Shown piece by piece: positions 25,649 to 33,884 of a stretch of DNA of 42,662 nucleotides. Made by a program: the position numbers and the translations under genes. The DNA comes from Chryseobacterium gleum (GTDB lineage: Bacteria; Bacteroidota; Bacteroidia; Flavobacteriales_C; GCA-002722245): NCBI GenBank assembly GCA_945871895.1, contig CAMBXP010000012.1, forward strand, positions 1 through 42,662, written 5' to 3'. Each line of letters starts with the position of its first letter. Position 1 is the stretch's first letter. The notes below the pieces were generated by a model. That model was given only the letters and a program-made list of their open reading frames with translations, ran no database searches and was not told the DNA's origin.

Positions 25649-26419
25649 TTACTGCGCTTCTTGCTCAGAAACAACACTAGCTTTCAAATATTCTTTATTC
25701 ATAATAGCGATGTTTTGAATAGAAATTCCTTTAGGGCATTCAACTTCGCAAGCACCAGTGTTGGTGCAGCTACCAAATCCTTCTTCGTCCATTTGAGCCA
25801 CCATGTTCAATACACGTTGCGATGCTTCTGCTTTACCTTGTGGCAACAATGACAATTGCGCAACTTTGGCAGAAACGAACAACATAGCAGATGAGTTTTT
25901 ACAAGTGGCAACACATGCTCCGCAACCGATACATGCAGCTGCTTCAAAAGCTTTATCAGCATCTACTTTAGGAATAGGAAGGCTGTTCGCATCTTTCGCA
26001 TTTCCTGTATTAACAGAGATGAATCCGCCTTTAGCAATGATTCTGTCGAAAGAAGAACGGTCAACTACTAAGTCTTTCACCACTGGGAAAGCAGCGGCTC
26101 TCCAAGGTTCAACAACGATAGTGTCGCCATCTTTGAATGAGCGCATGTGTAATTGGCAAGTAGTAACTTGGTCTTTCGGACCGTGTGCGTGTCCGTTGAT
26201 ATGCATTGAACACATACCGCAAATACCTTCACGACAGTCGTGATCGAATGCGATAGGCTCTTTGCCATCTGCTACCAATTGATTGTTTAATACGTCGAAC
26301 ATTTCAAGGAATGACATATCAGGAGAAATATCAGATACTGGATAAGTTACCAATTCTCCTTTTTGGCTAGCGTTTTTTTGACGCCATACCTTTAACGTTA
26401 AGTTCATGTTTCCGCTCAT
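25649..26419 (-). CDS. sdhB: Succinate dehydrogenase/fumarate reductase iron-sulfur subunit
   Basis: 256 residues. This electron-transfer subunit carries three Fe-S clusters between the flavin in SdhA and the quinone site in SdhC. The [2Fe-2S] ligands are Cys62, Cys67, Cys70 and Cys88 ([10 protein letters not shown] and TTCQLHM). The C-terminal ferredoxin-like half has [11 protein letters not shown] and [16 protein letters not shown] for the [4Fe-4S] and [3Fe-4S] centres. It is the last gene of sdhC-sdhA-sdhB, 7 bp after sdhA, and is followed by a terminator. The complex acts at the inner membrane in the TCA cycle and respiration, or in reverse as fumarate reductase; sequence alone does not fix the direction. 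Confidence 0.96.
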   Translation of the reverse strand: MSGNMNLTLKVWRQKNASQKGELVTYPVSDISPDMSFLEMFDVLNNQLVADGKEPIAFDHDCREGICGMCSMHINGHAHGPKDQVTTCQLHMRSFKDGDTIVVEPWRAAAFPVVKDLVVDRSSFDRIIAKGGFISVNTGNAKDANSLPIPKVDADKAFEAAACIGCGACVATCKNSSAMLFVSAKVAQLSLLPQGKAEASQRVLNMVAQMDEEGFGSCTNTGACEVECPKGISIQNIAIMNKEYLKASVVSEQEAQ

Positions 26420-26426
26420 AGTATTC

Positions 26427-28442
26427 TTATTTATAAGAACGTTGTGATACTTTAATCACTTCGTACTTCAGTTCTTCTTTATGTAATTCAAATGTGTTCG
26501 GACCTTTATACTCCCATGCAGCAACGTACATGTAATTTACATCGTCACGTTTTGCTTCTCCTTCTTGTTCACCGCTAGTTTCAGCAGATTCTTCACGGAA
26601 ATGACCGCCACATGATTCTTTTCTGTCTAAAGCGTCAACACACATCAATTCACCCAATTCAAGGAAGTCGGCAACTCTGCCTGCTTTCTCCAACTCAGGA
26701 TTCAATTCATTGGCTTCGCCTGGTATACGAACATCACTCCAGAACTCTTTTTGCAGTTGCTGCACATCGGCAATAGCTTGTTTTAAGCCAGCTTCATTGC
26801 GCGCCATACCACATTTATCCCAAATGATTTTCCCCAATTTTCTGTGGAAATAATCAACTGGTTTGGTTCCTTTGATAGCGAACAATTTATCGATTCTTTC
26901 TTGAACTTCTTTCTCTGCAGCAACAAATGCTTCGTGATCGGTTGGAATTGCTTTTGTTCTAATATCGCCAGCTAAGTAAGCACCAATAGTGTAAGGAATT
27001 ACGAAATAACCATCGGCCAAGCCTTGCATCAAAGCAGAAGCACCTAAACGGTTGGCGCCGTGATCAGAGAAGTTAGCTTCACCTAAAGCGTATAATCCAG
27101 GAACTGTAGTCATTAAGTTGTAATCTACCCAAACACCGCCCATGGTGTAGTGAACCGCTGGATAAATCATCATTGGTACTTCGTATGGATCTTCACCAGT
27201 AATTTGTTTGTACATGTCGAACAAGTTACCGTATTTCTCTTTCACTACATCTTTACCAAAAGCATGCAATTGCTCTTCGGTAGGGTTGGTGAGACCTTTC
27301 ATGGTAGCTACTTGCTTACCATATTTGTATTTCATGTTAGAAGCGAAATCCAAGTAAACTGCTTCACCTGTTTTGTTCACGCCAAAACCTGCATCACATC
27401 TTTCTTTAGCGGCACGCGAAGCAACGTCACGAGGCACCAAGTTTCCAAAGGCAGGGTATCTTCTCTCTAAGAAATAATCTCTATCTTCTTCAGCTATTTC
27501 ATTTCCTTTTTTACGGCCTTCACGAATAGCAGCTGCATCTTCTTGCTTTTTAGGAACCCAAATTCTACCATCGTTACGCAATGACTCACTCATCAAAGTT
27601 AATTTCGATTGGTGATCTCCAGAAACCGGAATACAAGTAGGGTGAATTTGTGTGTAGCAAGGGTTGGCGAAGAAAGCTCCTTTTTTGTGTGCTTTCCAAG
27701 CTGCAGTAACATTAGAACCCATAGCGTTTGTCGACAAGAAGAATACGTTACCGTATCCACCTGTACACAACAACACTGCGTGTCCGAAATGTCTTTCTAA
27801 TTTACCGTTGATTAAGTTTCTTGCAATGATACCACGCGCTTTACCGTCGATAGTAACTACCTCAAGCATTTCGTGACGCGCAAACATTTGAACGCTACCT
27901 AAACCAACTTGTCTTTGCAGTGCGCTGTAAGCACCTAATAACAATTGTTGTCCGGTTTGACCAGCGGCGTAAAAAGTACGTTGCACCTGAGTACCACCGA
28001 AAGAACGGTTACTCAACATACCTCCGTATTCACGCGCTAAGGGAACACCTTGAGCCACACATTGGTCGATGATGTTACCACTCACTTCAGCCAAACGATG
28101 AACGTTTGCTTCGCGTGCACGGTAGTCACCACCTTTAATTGTATCATAGAACAAACGGTGCACAGAGTCACCATCGTTTTGGTAATTTTTTGCGGCATTG
28201 ATACCACCTTGTGCAGCAATAGAGTGCGCACGGCGAGGTGAATCTTGAAAGCAAAATACTTTTACTTTGTAGCCCATCTCCGCTAAAGAAGCAGCAGCAG
28301 CACCTCCGGCCAAGCCAGAACCTACTACAATAATTTCTAAACTTCTTTTGTTGGCAGGGTTAACTAAAGGAACAGAAGATTTATACTTCTCCCATTTTTT
28401 GTCTAATGGGCCTTCAGGAATTTTTGAATCTAATTTTGACAT
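26427..28442 (-). CDS. sdhA: Succinate dehydrogenase/fumarate reductase flavoprotein subunit
   Basis: 671 residues from the ATG at 28442; a TTG five codons earlier is open but unlikely. The FAD-binding Rossmann motif is [32 protein letters not shown] contains the His (residue 73) that binds FAD covalently. [11 protein letters not shown] and the arginine-rich [20 protein letters not shown] segment are typical of the active-site domain, and [12 protein letters not shown] and [20 protein letters not shown] are also hallmark stretches. The length and gene order match the Bacteroidota/epsilonproteobacterial type rather than the E. coli sdhCDAB type. It lies between sdhC (38 bp upstream) and sdhB (7 bp downstream). 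Confidence 0.97.
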   Translation of the reverse strand: MSKLDSKIPEGPLDKKWEKYKSSVPLVNPANKRSLEIIVVGSGLAGGAAAASLAEMGYKVKVFCFQDSPRRAHSIAAQGGINAAKNYQNDGDSVHRLFYDTIKGGDYRAREANVHRLAEVSGNIIDQCVAQGVPLAREYGGMLSNRSFGGTQVQRTFYAAGQTGQQLLLGAYSALQRQVGLGSVQMFARHEMLEVVTIDGKARGIIARNLINGKLERHFGHAVLLCTGGYGNVFFLSTNAMGSNVTAAWKAHKKGAFFANPCYTQIHPTCIPVSGDHQSKLTLMSESLRNDGRIWVPKKQEDAAAIREGRKKGNEIAEEDRDYFLERRYPAFGNLVPRDVASRAAKERCDAGFGVNKTGEAVYLDFASNMKYKYGKQVATMKGLTNPTEEQLHAFGKDVVKEKYGNLFDMYKQITGEDPYEVPMMIYPAVHYTMGGVWVDYNLMTTVPGLYALGEANFSDHGANRLGASALMQGLADGYFVIPYTIGAYLAGDIRTKAIPTDHEAFVAAEKEVQERIDKLFAIKGTKPVDYFHRKLGKIIWDKCGMARNEAGLKQAIADVQQLQKEFWSDVRIPGEANELNPELEKAGRVADFLELGELMCVDALDRKESCGGHFREESAETSGEQEGEAKRDDVNYMYVAAWEYKGPNTFELHKEELKYEVIKVSQRSYK

Positions 28443-28455
28443 ATTGTTATTGTTC

Positions 28456-28482
28456 AAAGTTCAATGTTTAAAGTTCAATGTT
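28456..28482. repeat. Direct repeat of AAAGTTCAATGTT between sdhC and sdhA
   Basis: Two perfect 13-bp copies (28456-28468 and 28470-28482) one base apart fill most of the 38-bp gap. The second overlaps the sdhC stop codon. It is probably a slippage product with no evident function. Confidence 0.6.
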
Positions 28483-29155
28483 AATCTAGTAACCCGAATA
28501 AAAAGGCCAAAGGCATAAGGGCAAAAAGCAAAGGAACGATGATTGAAAACGCTGTTCCTATAGAGCTAATTACTGGAGTATATTTTTTATGATTGATTCC
28601 TAAAGATTGAAAAGCGGAAGGAAAACCGTGCAATAAGTGAAAACCTAAAGAAAAAACACCTAATAAATAAACTGCAATTCGTGCTAAGTAGTATTCGCCT
28701 TCAGAAAATGCTTTTTTCAATTCTATAAAAGTATTGTGTTCTTCGCCAGCAGCAACAGCTTGTTTAGTGGGAAACCAAAAATCCCATAGATGCAGCCCCA
28801 AGAAAATCAACAACAAAGAACCTAATATTCCCATAGAACGTGAATACCATTTGCTTGCTGTTTCATTTGATACAGCGTATTGTACCGGACGAGCTTTTCT
28901 GTTTTCTTGTGTTAGCACCCAAGCTTGGTAGATGTGCATTAGTAAACCTACGAATAGACCCACTTCTAAAATTCTAACCACGATGTTGTGCGACATAAAG
29001 TGCGCTGCGGTGTTGAAAGTTTCTCCGCCATCATTTAAGAAGATTAAAGAGTTAATAGAAACGTGAATTACTAAAAAGGAAATTAAAAATAAACCAGTGG
29101 CAGCCATCACAAATTTTTTGGCTAGCGAAGAGGTTAAGAATTCTTTATTACTCAT
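28481..29155 (-). CDS. sdhC: Succinate dehydrogenase/fumarate reductase cytochrome b subunit
   Basis: 224 residues with five predicted transmembrane helices (about 14-37, 58-80, 107-127, 155-178 and 198-222), as in single-subunit (type B) membrane anchors. Candidate haem-ligand histidines lie in the helices: His31 (LVIHVSIN), His74 (MHIYQAW), His121 (LGLHLWDFWF) and those in GFHLLHG. It anchors SdhAB to the inner membrane and passes electrons to or from menaquinone. It is the first gene of the operon. Upstream only a TATATTTA near-match to the -7 box is seen, so the promoter is uncertain. Confidence 0.94.
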   Translation of the reverse strand: MSNKEFLTSSLAKKFVMAATGLFLISFLVIHVSINSLIFLNDGGETFNTAAHFMSHNIVVRILEVGLFVGLLMHIYQAWVLTQENRKARPVQYAVSNETASKWYSRSMGILGSLLLIFLGLHLWDFWFPTKQAVAAGEEHNTFIELKKAFSEGEYYLARIAVYLLGVFSLGFHLLHGFPSAFQSLGINHKKYTPVISSIGTAFSIIVPLLFALMPLAFLFGLLD

Positions 29156-29283
29156 TGTTAAGATTTTTAAGACTGATTTTCGGGTGGTAAATATACTAAG
29201 TGGAATTGAATTTTATGGAAAATCTTTGGCTTTCTTTAACAAAATTAAAGATTCGTCGTACACCGCCCACTATTTTATACTTC

Positions 29284-30570
29284 ATGAATCAACGTTACGC
29301 TACTTTACCATCGTCTTTGTTCATTAACAACAGAAAAAGATTTGTAAGCAAAATGCACAAAGAAGCCTTGGCTATTTTTCATTCTAACGATGAAATGCCG
29401 CGCAATGGCGATTGTTTTTTCCCTTTCCGTCAGAACTCCGATTTTTTTCATTTAACAGGAATCGACCAAGAGCAAAGTGTTTTGGTGCTTTGTCCGAACC
29501 ATCATTATAAAGAAATTCTTTTCGTGCGCGAAAGCGATGAGCACACCATAGTTTGGGAGGGGAAAAAGTATAGTAAAGAGGAGGCCACAAAAGTTTCGGG
29601 CATTGTCCATGTATTTTGGACTAAAGAATACGATGCTGTTTTAACCAGGCTGTTAGAAGAACATGAAATAGTTTATTTAAATGCCAACGAAAATGAACGT
29701 GCTAGAAAGGAAGTGATTTCGCGAGATGAGCGCATGGCCATTGCTTTAAAGCATGAATTTCATCGTAAGAGTTATGAGCGTTCTGCGCCTATCATGCAAG
29801 ATTTACGCGAGATCAAAAGCAAGGAAGAAGTAGCCATTATTCAAGCTGCGTGCAACGTTACCGATAAAGCATTTCGACGAGTTCTTTCTTTCATGAAACC
29901 GGGAGTTTGGGAATATGAAGTGGAAGCAGAAATCTCTCACGAATTTATTAGAAACAAATCGGTACACGCTTATACACCTATCATCGCATCGGGCGCTAAC
30001 GCTTGTGTTTTGCATTATGTAAACAACAATCAAAAATGTAAAAAAGGAGATTTGGTGCTAATGGATTTTGGTGCCGAATATGCCAATTATGCAAGTGACT
30101 TAACACGCACAATTCCCGTAAGTGGCAAGTTTACTAAGCGCCAAAAAAACGTGTACAATGCGGTTTTGAGAATAATGAAAGAATCGACCAAGCTATTGGT
30201 TGCAGGAAATACTTTGCAAGAATACAACAACGAAGTTCGTGCTTTAATAGAGAGAGAGCTACTGAAATTGAAATTGATTACCAAATCAGATATAGCTCGC
30301 GAAGACCCAAAGAATCCAGCTTTTAGAAGATATTTCATGCACGGCATTTCTCATTTTATGGGTTTGGATGTTCATGATTTAGGCAATAGAAAACAACCTT
30401 TTCAAGTAGGAATGATTTTTACTTGCGAGCCAGGTATTTATATTCCCGAAGAGAAATTAGGTATTAGAATAGAGAACGATATTTTGATAACGGCTAAAGG
30501 TCCGAAAGATTTAATGAAGAAAATACCAGTGGAAGTGGAGGAGATTGAGGAGTTGATGAATAAGAAGTAA
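29284..30570 (+). CDS. pepP: Xaa-Pro aminopeptidase (peptidase M24B)
   Basis: 428 residues from the ATG at 29284. The longer frame from 29200 adds 28 residues without homology, while MNQRYATLPSSLF matches the usual N-terminus. The N-terminal aminopeptidase-P domain (about 1-170) is followed by the pita-bread domain. The two-metal ligands are all present: Asp261, Asp272, His357, Glu382 and Glu397 (MDFGAE, SDLTRT, HGISHFMGLDVHD, CEPG and IRIEND). The enzyme removes an N-terminal residue preceding proline in the cytosol. It is divergent from sdhC with a 128-bp gap and is monocistronic. Confidence 0.95.
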   Translation: MNQRYATLPSSLFINNRKRFVSKMHKEALAIFHSNDEMPRNGDCFFPFRQNSDFFHLTGIDQEQSVLVLCPNHHYKEILFVRESDEHTIVWEGKKYSKEEATKVSGIVHVFWTKEYDAVLTRLLEEHEIVYLNANENERARKEVISRDERMAIALKHEFHRKSYERSAPIMQDLREIKSKEEVAIIQAACNVTDKAFRRVLSFMKPGVWEYEVEAEISHEFIRNKSVHAYTPIIASGANACVLHYVNNNQKCKKGDLVLMDFGAEYANYASDLTRTIPVSGKFTKRQKNVYNAVLRIMKESTKLLVAGNTLQEYNNEVRALIERELLKLKLITKSDIAREDPKNPAFRRYFMHGISHFMGLDVHDLGNRKQPFQVGMIFTCEPGIYIPEEKLGIRIENDILITAKGPKDLMKKIPVEVEEIEELMNKK

Positions 30571-30798
30571 ATCAGATTTAGTTTTTTACAGTCAGTACTT
30601 CCGGGTATGGGCCTCCCTCTTAGAGAAGAGGGGTGCGATTTTGCTTGTGGGAAGGAGGGAGATGGATTCAACTACAACTAATCCATCTCCCTCCCACTGC
30701 ACAGGCCATTCCCCACCCCTCTTCTCTAAGAGGGAGGCCCATACTGGTTAGAAGTACATTCCTGCTTTTTCTCTATTTTCGTTTTAAACAAAAAGAAA
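30571..30798. other. Intergenic region dominated by a large nested palindrome
   Basis: The stretch between pepP and the small peptide gene holds the palindrome at 30595-30757 and a near-consensus -7 box TATTTTCG (30774-30781, one mismatch) before the small ORF. No other gene or RNA is recognised. Confidence 0.6.
30595..30757. repeat. 163-bp nested perfect palindrome (MITE- or REP-like)
   Basis: Three nested pairs of perfect arms: GTACTTC/GAAGTAC (30595-30601, 30751-30757); 31-bp arms at 30605-30635 and 30714-30744; and 15-bp arms GGAGGGAGATGGATT/AATCCATCTCCCTCC at 30654-30668 and 30680-30694, with an 11-nt loop. There is no coding capacity. Part of the 31-bp arm recurs at 25495-25513. The size and symmetry suggest a mobile non-autonomous element or a strong RNA/DNA hairpin. 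Confidence 0.8.
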
Positions 30799-30933
30799 AT
30801 GTTCGTCTTAATTGCTGCAATTATTTACGCTTGGTTTTATGTTCGATGGCTCAGATATAAAGGGCCCCACAAACCAATCATAGAATATCGTTTTCCATTA
30901 TGCGGTTTTACAACCAAAGTAAAGCGCTGGTAA
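30799..30933 (+). CDS. Likely 44-aa single-span membrane peptide
   Basis: 44 codons from an ATG: a hydrophobic N-terminal segment (FVLIAAIIYAWFYVRW, residues 2-17) followed by a basic tail ending GFTTKVKRW. It is preceded by AAAAAGAAA and, 17 bp further up, by TATTTTCG, one mismatch from the -7 consensus. The amino acid composition looks like a real small membrane protein with cytoplasmic basic tail rather than random sequence. No family was recognised. It lies between the palindrome and the convergent pth gene. A chance ORF cannot be excluded. Confidence 0.5.
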   Translation: MFVLIAAIIYAWFYVRWLRYKGPHKPIIEYRFPLCGFTTKVKRW

Positions 30934-30936
30934 TTT

Positions 30937-30957
30937 TGGCTTTTGCCTTTTAACTTT
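30937..30957 (+). repeat. Low-complexity dispersed repeat, copy 3
   Basis: GGCTTTTGCCTTTTAACTTT directly beside the pth stop codon, as copy 2 lies beside sdhB. Confidence 0.5.
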
Positions 30958-31521
30958 TTACTTGCTATTGTATTCACTCATCACCTTTCCAATCTCTAAA
31001 AAGCCAAAGGCCAAAACTGCTTGAGAAGCAATTTCAATACGTGCGGGTAAAGTGCTTTTTTCTTCTGCATTCCATTCGCCAAGTACATAATTTACCTGAT
31101 GCCCTTTGCTAAATTCTGCAGCAATGCCAAAGCGCAAACGCGGATAATTGTTATGCCCTAAAACCTCATTAATGTTTTTAAAACCATTGTGGCCGCCATC
31201 GCTACCGCTAGTGCGAATGCGTAACTTGCCAAAAGGCAAAGCCAAATCGTCGGCAAGAATGAGTGTTCTTTCAACAGGAATATTTTCTTTTTGCATCCAA
31301 TAGCGAACCGCATTGCCGCTAAGATTCATAAAGGTATTGGGCTTAAGCAAAATGTAGGTTCTGCCTTTGTGTTTTAGTATTGCCACATCGCCGTAACGTT
31401 GTGGGCTAAAAACAATATTGGATGCCTTAGTAAGGGCATCCAATATTTTAAATCCTATATTATGTCGGGTCTCTTCGTATTCTTTTCCAATATTACCGAG
31501 ACCTACAATAAGATACTTCAT
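30958..31521 (-). CDS. pth: Peptidyl-tRNA hydrolase
   Basis: 187 residues, normal length. It releases peptides from prematurely dropped peptidyl-tRNA. Active-site residues are in the family positions: Asn10, catalytic His20 (TRHNIGF), Asn66 (PNTFMNLSG), Asp92 (LADDLALPFG) and Asn112 (SDGGHNGFKNI). It is the third gene of prs-rplY-pth on the minus strand, 14 bp after rplY; the rplY-pth pairing is common in bacteria and links the gene to translation. Confidence 0.97.
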   Translation of the reverse strand: MKYLIVGLGNIGKEYEETRHNIGFKILDALTKASNIVFSPQRYGDVAILKHKGRTYILLKPNTFMNLSGNAVRYWMQKENIPVERTLILADDLALPFGKLRIRTSGSDGGHNGFKNINEVLGHNNYPRLRFGIAAEFSKGHQVNYVLGEWNAEEKSTLPARIEIASQAVLAFGFLEIGKVMSEYNSK

Positions 31522-31535
31522 TCTCTATTCAAGAA

Positions 31536-32207
31536 TTATTTTTTAGCTGGAGCTTTAGCTGCTGCTGCTGGAGCTTTAGCTGCTGCTGCTGGAGCTTTAG
31601 CACCGCCTTTAGCTGCTGGAGCCGCTGCTGCTGCTTTAGCTGCTGCTTCTTCTTGAGCAGATGCTCTAGTTACTCTAACAGCAACTACAACTGCATTACC
31701 AGAAGTAACAAATTCAAATTCTTTTGCATCTAAAGCTTCCACTTTAACAGATTTACCTATTAAAACACCGCTAATGTCTACAACAACATTATCAGGTAAG
31801 TTTTTAGGAAGAGCTTTAACTTTTAATTTTTTCAATTTCACTTGCAATTTTCCACCAGCCAAAACACCTGGAGAAGTTCCAGTTACTTTAACAGGCACTT
31901 CAATAACAACTGGTTTATTTTCAGAAATTTGAAGGAAGTCAACGTGTAACAATGAATCGTTTACTGGGTGGTATTGGCTATCTTGAAGAACAGCTAATAC
32001 TTTTTGTCCGTCGATATCTAAGTTTACTAGATATGATTCCGGACTATAAATTAACGATTTAAATGAGCTTAAATCGGCACTAAAGTGAACCGGTTTTTCG
32101 CCACCATAAAGTACACATGGTACTTGCTCTGCTTTACGCGTTGCTTTTAATTCTGCTTTAGTAACATCTAATGCTCTAACTTTTCCTGTAATCTCTACTG
32201 ATTTCAT
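31536..32207 (-). CDS. rplY: Ribosomal protein bL25 (CTC/TL5 form) with Ala-Pro-Lys tail
   Basis: 223 residues. The N-terminal L25 domain (about 1-90) binds 5S rRNA, and a C-terminal CTC/TL5 beta domain (about 95-185) follows. The last ~35 residues are a low-complexity tail of Ala, Pro, Gly and Lys with repeated (A)KAPAAA units, encoded by 21-bp tandem repeats (about 31549-31603). Such tails are seen on Bacteroidota L25 and are probably disordered and RNA-binding. It lies between prs (17 bp upstream) and pth (14 bp downstream) in one operon. Confidence 0.94.
   Translation of the reverse strand: MKSVEITGKVRALDVTKAELKATRKAEQVPCVLYGGEKPVHFSADLSSFKSLIYSPESYLVNLDIDGQKVLAVLQDSQYHPVNDSLLHVDFLQISENKPVVIEVPVKVTGTSPGVLAGGKLQVKLKKLKVKALPKNLPDNVVVDISGVLIGKSVKVEALDAKEFEFVTSGNAVVVAVRVTRASAQEEAAAKAAAAAPAAKGGAKAPAAAAKAPAAAAKAPAKK
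31549..31603 (-). repeat. 21-bp tandem repeat encoding the bL25 tail
   Basis: On the plus strand, units of GGAGCTTTAGC plus TGCTGCTGCT occur about 2.5 times in perfect register, followed by degenerate units to about 31640. The 21-bp period preserves the frame, so copy-number change lengthens or shortens the protein tail by seven residues. Confidence 0.75.
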
Positions 32208-32224
32208 GACACTCTAATTTTAAA

Positions 32225-33157
32225 TCAAACAATAAAATGGGCACTGATAGAATTGTAGGTGTTTGCATTTTGAATCACCTTTCCAAATAAATCAGCAACC
32301 GATAAAACTTTTATTTTAGCACTTTCCCTTTTTAAAGGAATAGTATCTGTAACAACTAATTCTGTTAATACCGAATTCTCAATGGTTTCGTAAGCTTTAC
32401 CAGAAAGAACTGCGTGTGTACACAAAGCACGAACGCTTTTAGCGCCAGCTTCCATCATCAATCCAGCAGCTTTGGTTAAAGTACCTGCTGTATCGCACAT
32501 ATCATCTACCAAAACTACATTTTTTCCTTTCACATCACCAATCACCGTCATTTTTGCCACTTCATTTGGTTTCTCTCTTTGCTTGTAGCAAATAGCGAAA
32601 TCAACATCAAAATATTTGGCGTAGGCATTTGCTCTTTTTGTTCCCCCTGTATCGGGAGCAGCAATTACCATGTCTTCTAATTGAATACTTTTTAAATAAG
32701 GCATGAAGATACTTGAACCATATAAATGATCTACTGGCACTTCAAAAAATCCTTGAATTTGATCGGCATGCAAATCCATCGTCATGATGCGTGTTACACC
32801 AGCAGCACTTAATAAGTTCGCTACTAATTTTGCACCTATAGAAACACGTGGACGGTCTTTTCTGTCCTGACGGGCGTAACCGAAATAAGGCATAACCGCT
32901 ACAATTTCATGGGCCGATGCTCTTTTTGCAGCATCTACCATTTGTAACACCTCAAATAAATTATCTGAAGGTGGAATAGTAGATTGTACAATAAATACAT
33001 CCTGACCGCGAACGGTTTCTTCAAATGATGGTTGAAATTCACCATCGCTAAACTCAAAAAAGAGCACATTACCAAGAGGAGTACCTATCTTTTCGGCGAT
33101 TTTATTCGCTAAAACCTCAGTACTTCTGCCTGAAAATATTTTTATTGGTCTTGCCAT
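32225..33157 (-). CDS. prs: Ribose-phosphate pyrophosphokinase (PRPP synthetase)
   Basis: 310 residues from the ATG at 33157; the frame is open to 33211, but that start falls inside the promoter box. It makes PRPP from ribose-5-phosphate and ATP for nucleotide, His and Trp synthesis. Signature stretches include FSDGEFQPSFEETVRG, the PYFGYARQDRKDRPR flexible loop, TMDLHADQIQGFF and the PRPP-binding loop VVLVDDMCDTAGTL. It is the first gene of the prs-rplY-pth operon. Confidence 0.97.
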   Translation of the reverse strand: MARPIKIFSGRSTEVLANKIAEKIGTPLGNVLFFEFSDGEFQPSFEETVRGQDVFIVQSTIPPSDNLFEVLQMVDAAKRASAHEIVAVMPYFGYARQDRKDRPRVSIGAKLVANLLSAAGVTRIMTMDLHADQIQGFFEVPVDHLYGSSIFMPYLKSIQLEDMVIAAPDTGGTKRANAYAKYFDVDFAICYKQREKPNEVAKMTVIGDVKGKNVVLVDDMCDTAGTLTKAAGLMMEAGAKSVRALCTHAVLSGKAYETIENSVLTELVVTDTIPLKRESAKIKVLSVADLFGKVIQNANTYNSISAHFIV

Positions 33158-33208
33158 TTTATACTTAAATACCTGACCATCAACGAAGACGGTTTTCGAC
33201 AGGGGAGG

Positions 33209-33216
33209 CAAAGATA
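33209..33216 (-). promoter_or_regulatory. -7 box of the prs operon
   Basis: The minus strand reads TATCTTTG, a match to TAnnTTTG, 51 bp before the prs ATG. No TTTG element is found at the expected upstream distance. Confidence 0.5.
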
Positions 33217-33271
33217 TTAAAATATTTTGATTGTAAGAATATTTATATAAATTCGCACTCCAATTTTAATT

Positions 33272-33353
33272 GCCCAGGTGGCGGAATTGGTAGACGCACT
33301 AGACTCAAAATCTAGCGACTTCGGTCATGGGGGTTCGATTCCCTTCCTGGGTA
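33272..33353 (+). tRNA. tRNA-Leu (anticodon CAA)
   Basis: 82-nt cloverleaf with a long variable arm, as expected for leucine. The acceptor stem GCCCAGG pairs with CCTGGGT (G-U at the first pair) and the discriminator is A at 33353. The D-arm contains GGAATTGGTAGAC. The anticodon stem CTAGA/TCTAG closes loop CTCAAAA with anticodon CAA (reads UUG). The T-arm contains GGTTCGATTCC. The 3' CCA is not encoded. Confidence 0.95.
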
Positions 33354-33354
33354 C

Positions 33355-33406
33355 AAAAATCAGAGTGAGAGTGAGAAGCGAGAGCGAACACGAGCACTCT
33401 GATTTT
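33355..33406 (+). terminator. Hairpin terminator after tRNA-Leu
   Basis: AAAATCAGAGTG (33356-33367) pairs fully with CACTCTGATTTT (33395-33406) around a 27-nt purine-rich loop made of GAGAGTGAGA-like words. It starts just after the tRNA 3' end and precedes the deaminase gene by 28 bp. Confidence 0.6.
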
Positions 33407-33434
33407 CTCAAAACTCACTCCCACACTCACTCTT

Positions 33435-33884
33435 ATGAGTAATCCTTTAACATACGAAAACGACCAAAAACAATTGCGCTACGACATCGCTTATTTAAAA
33501 ATGGCGGTAGAATGGGCCAAATTATCTCATTGTACCAGAAAACAAGTGGGCGCTTTAATTGTAAAAAATGGTGTTATTATTAGCGATGGTTACAATGGTA
33601 CTCCATCTGGTTTCGATAATTGTTGTGAAAACGAAAGCAACGAAACGCATTGGTATGTGCTACATGCCGAAGCCAACGCTATTTTAAAATTGGCTAAAAC
33701 CACCAACAGTGGTGAAAATGCTACTTTATATATTACTCTTTCTCCTTGTAAAGATTGTAGCAAATTGATTTTGCAAGCGGGGATTAAACGTGTGGTATAT
33801 ATGATGGCCTATAAAGATAATGCTGGAATTGCTTTCTTAACAAAGGCGGGCATTGCTGTTACCCACATTCCTGAATTAGGATGA
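33435..33884 (+). CDS. Deoxycytidylate deaminase (ComEB-like)
   Basis: 149 residues. The zinc site is complete: His77 and catalytic Glu79 (HAEANA) and Cys105/Cys108 (PCKDC). The TRKQVGALIVKNG strand and NGTPSGFDNCCE loop are typical of dCMP deaminases. The enzyme converts dCMP to dUMP, feeding thymidylate synthesis; ComEB-type members are also encoded near competence genes in Firmicutes. The stop overlaps the ATG of the protease gene by four bases (ATGA), so the two are coupled, a common Bacteroidota pairing. Confidence 0.93.
   Translation: MSNPLTYENDQKQLRYDIAYLKMAVEWAKLSHCTRKQVGALIVKNGVIISDGYNGTPSGFDNCCENESNETHWYVLHAEANAILKLAKTTNSGENATLYITLSPCKDCSKLILQAGIKRVVYMMAYKDNAGIAFLTKAGIAVTHIPELG

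Noticed and set aside
25803..26243. 146-codon plus-strand frame
   Set aside because: Fully antisense to sdhB, whose Fe-S motifs are unambiguous.
29200..29283. 28-residue N-terminal extension of the Xaa-Pro aminopeptidase
   Set aside because: No family resemblance, and the shorter start gives the usual M24B N-terminus and length.
31549..31640. Short tandem repeats considered as a CRISPR array
   Set aside because: The units are contiguous without spacers and encode a protein tail. No cas genes and no other spaced repeats occur in the window.
31399..31656. Ala-rich plus-strand open frame
   Set aside because: It is the antisense of the repetitive bL25 tail and the pth start; its Ala content comes from the GCT-rich 21-bp repeats.
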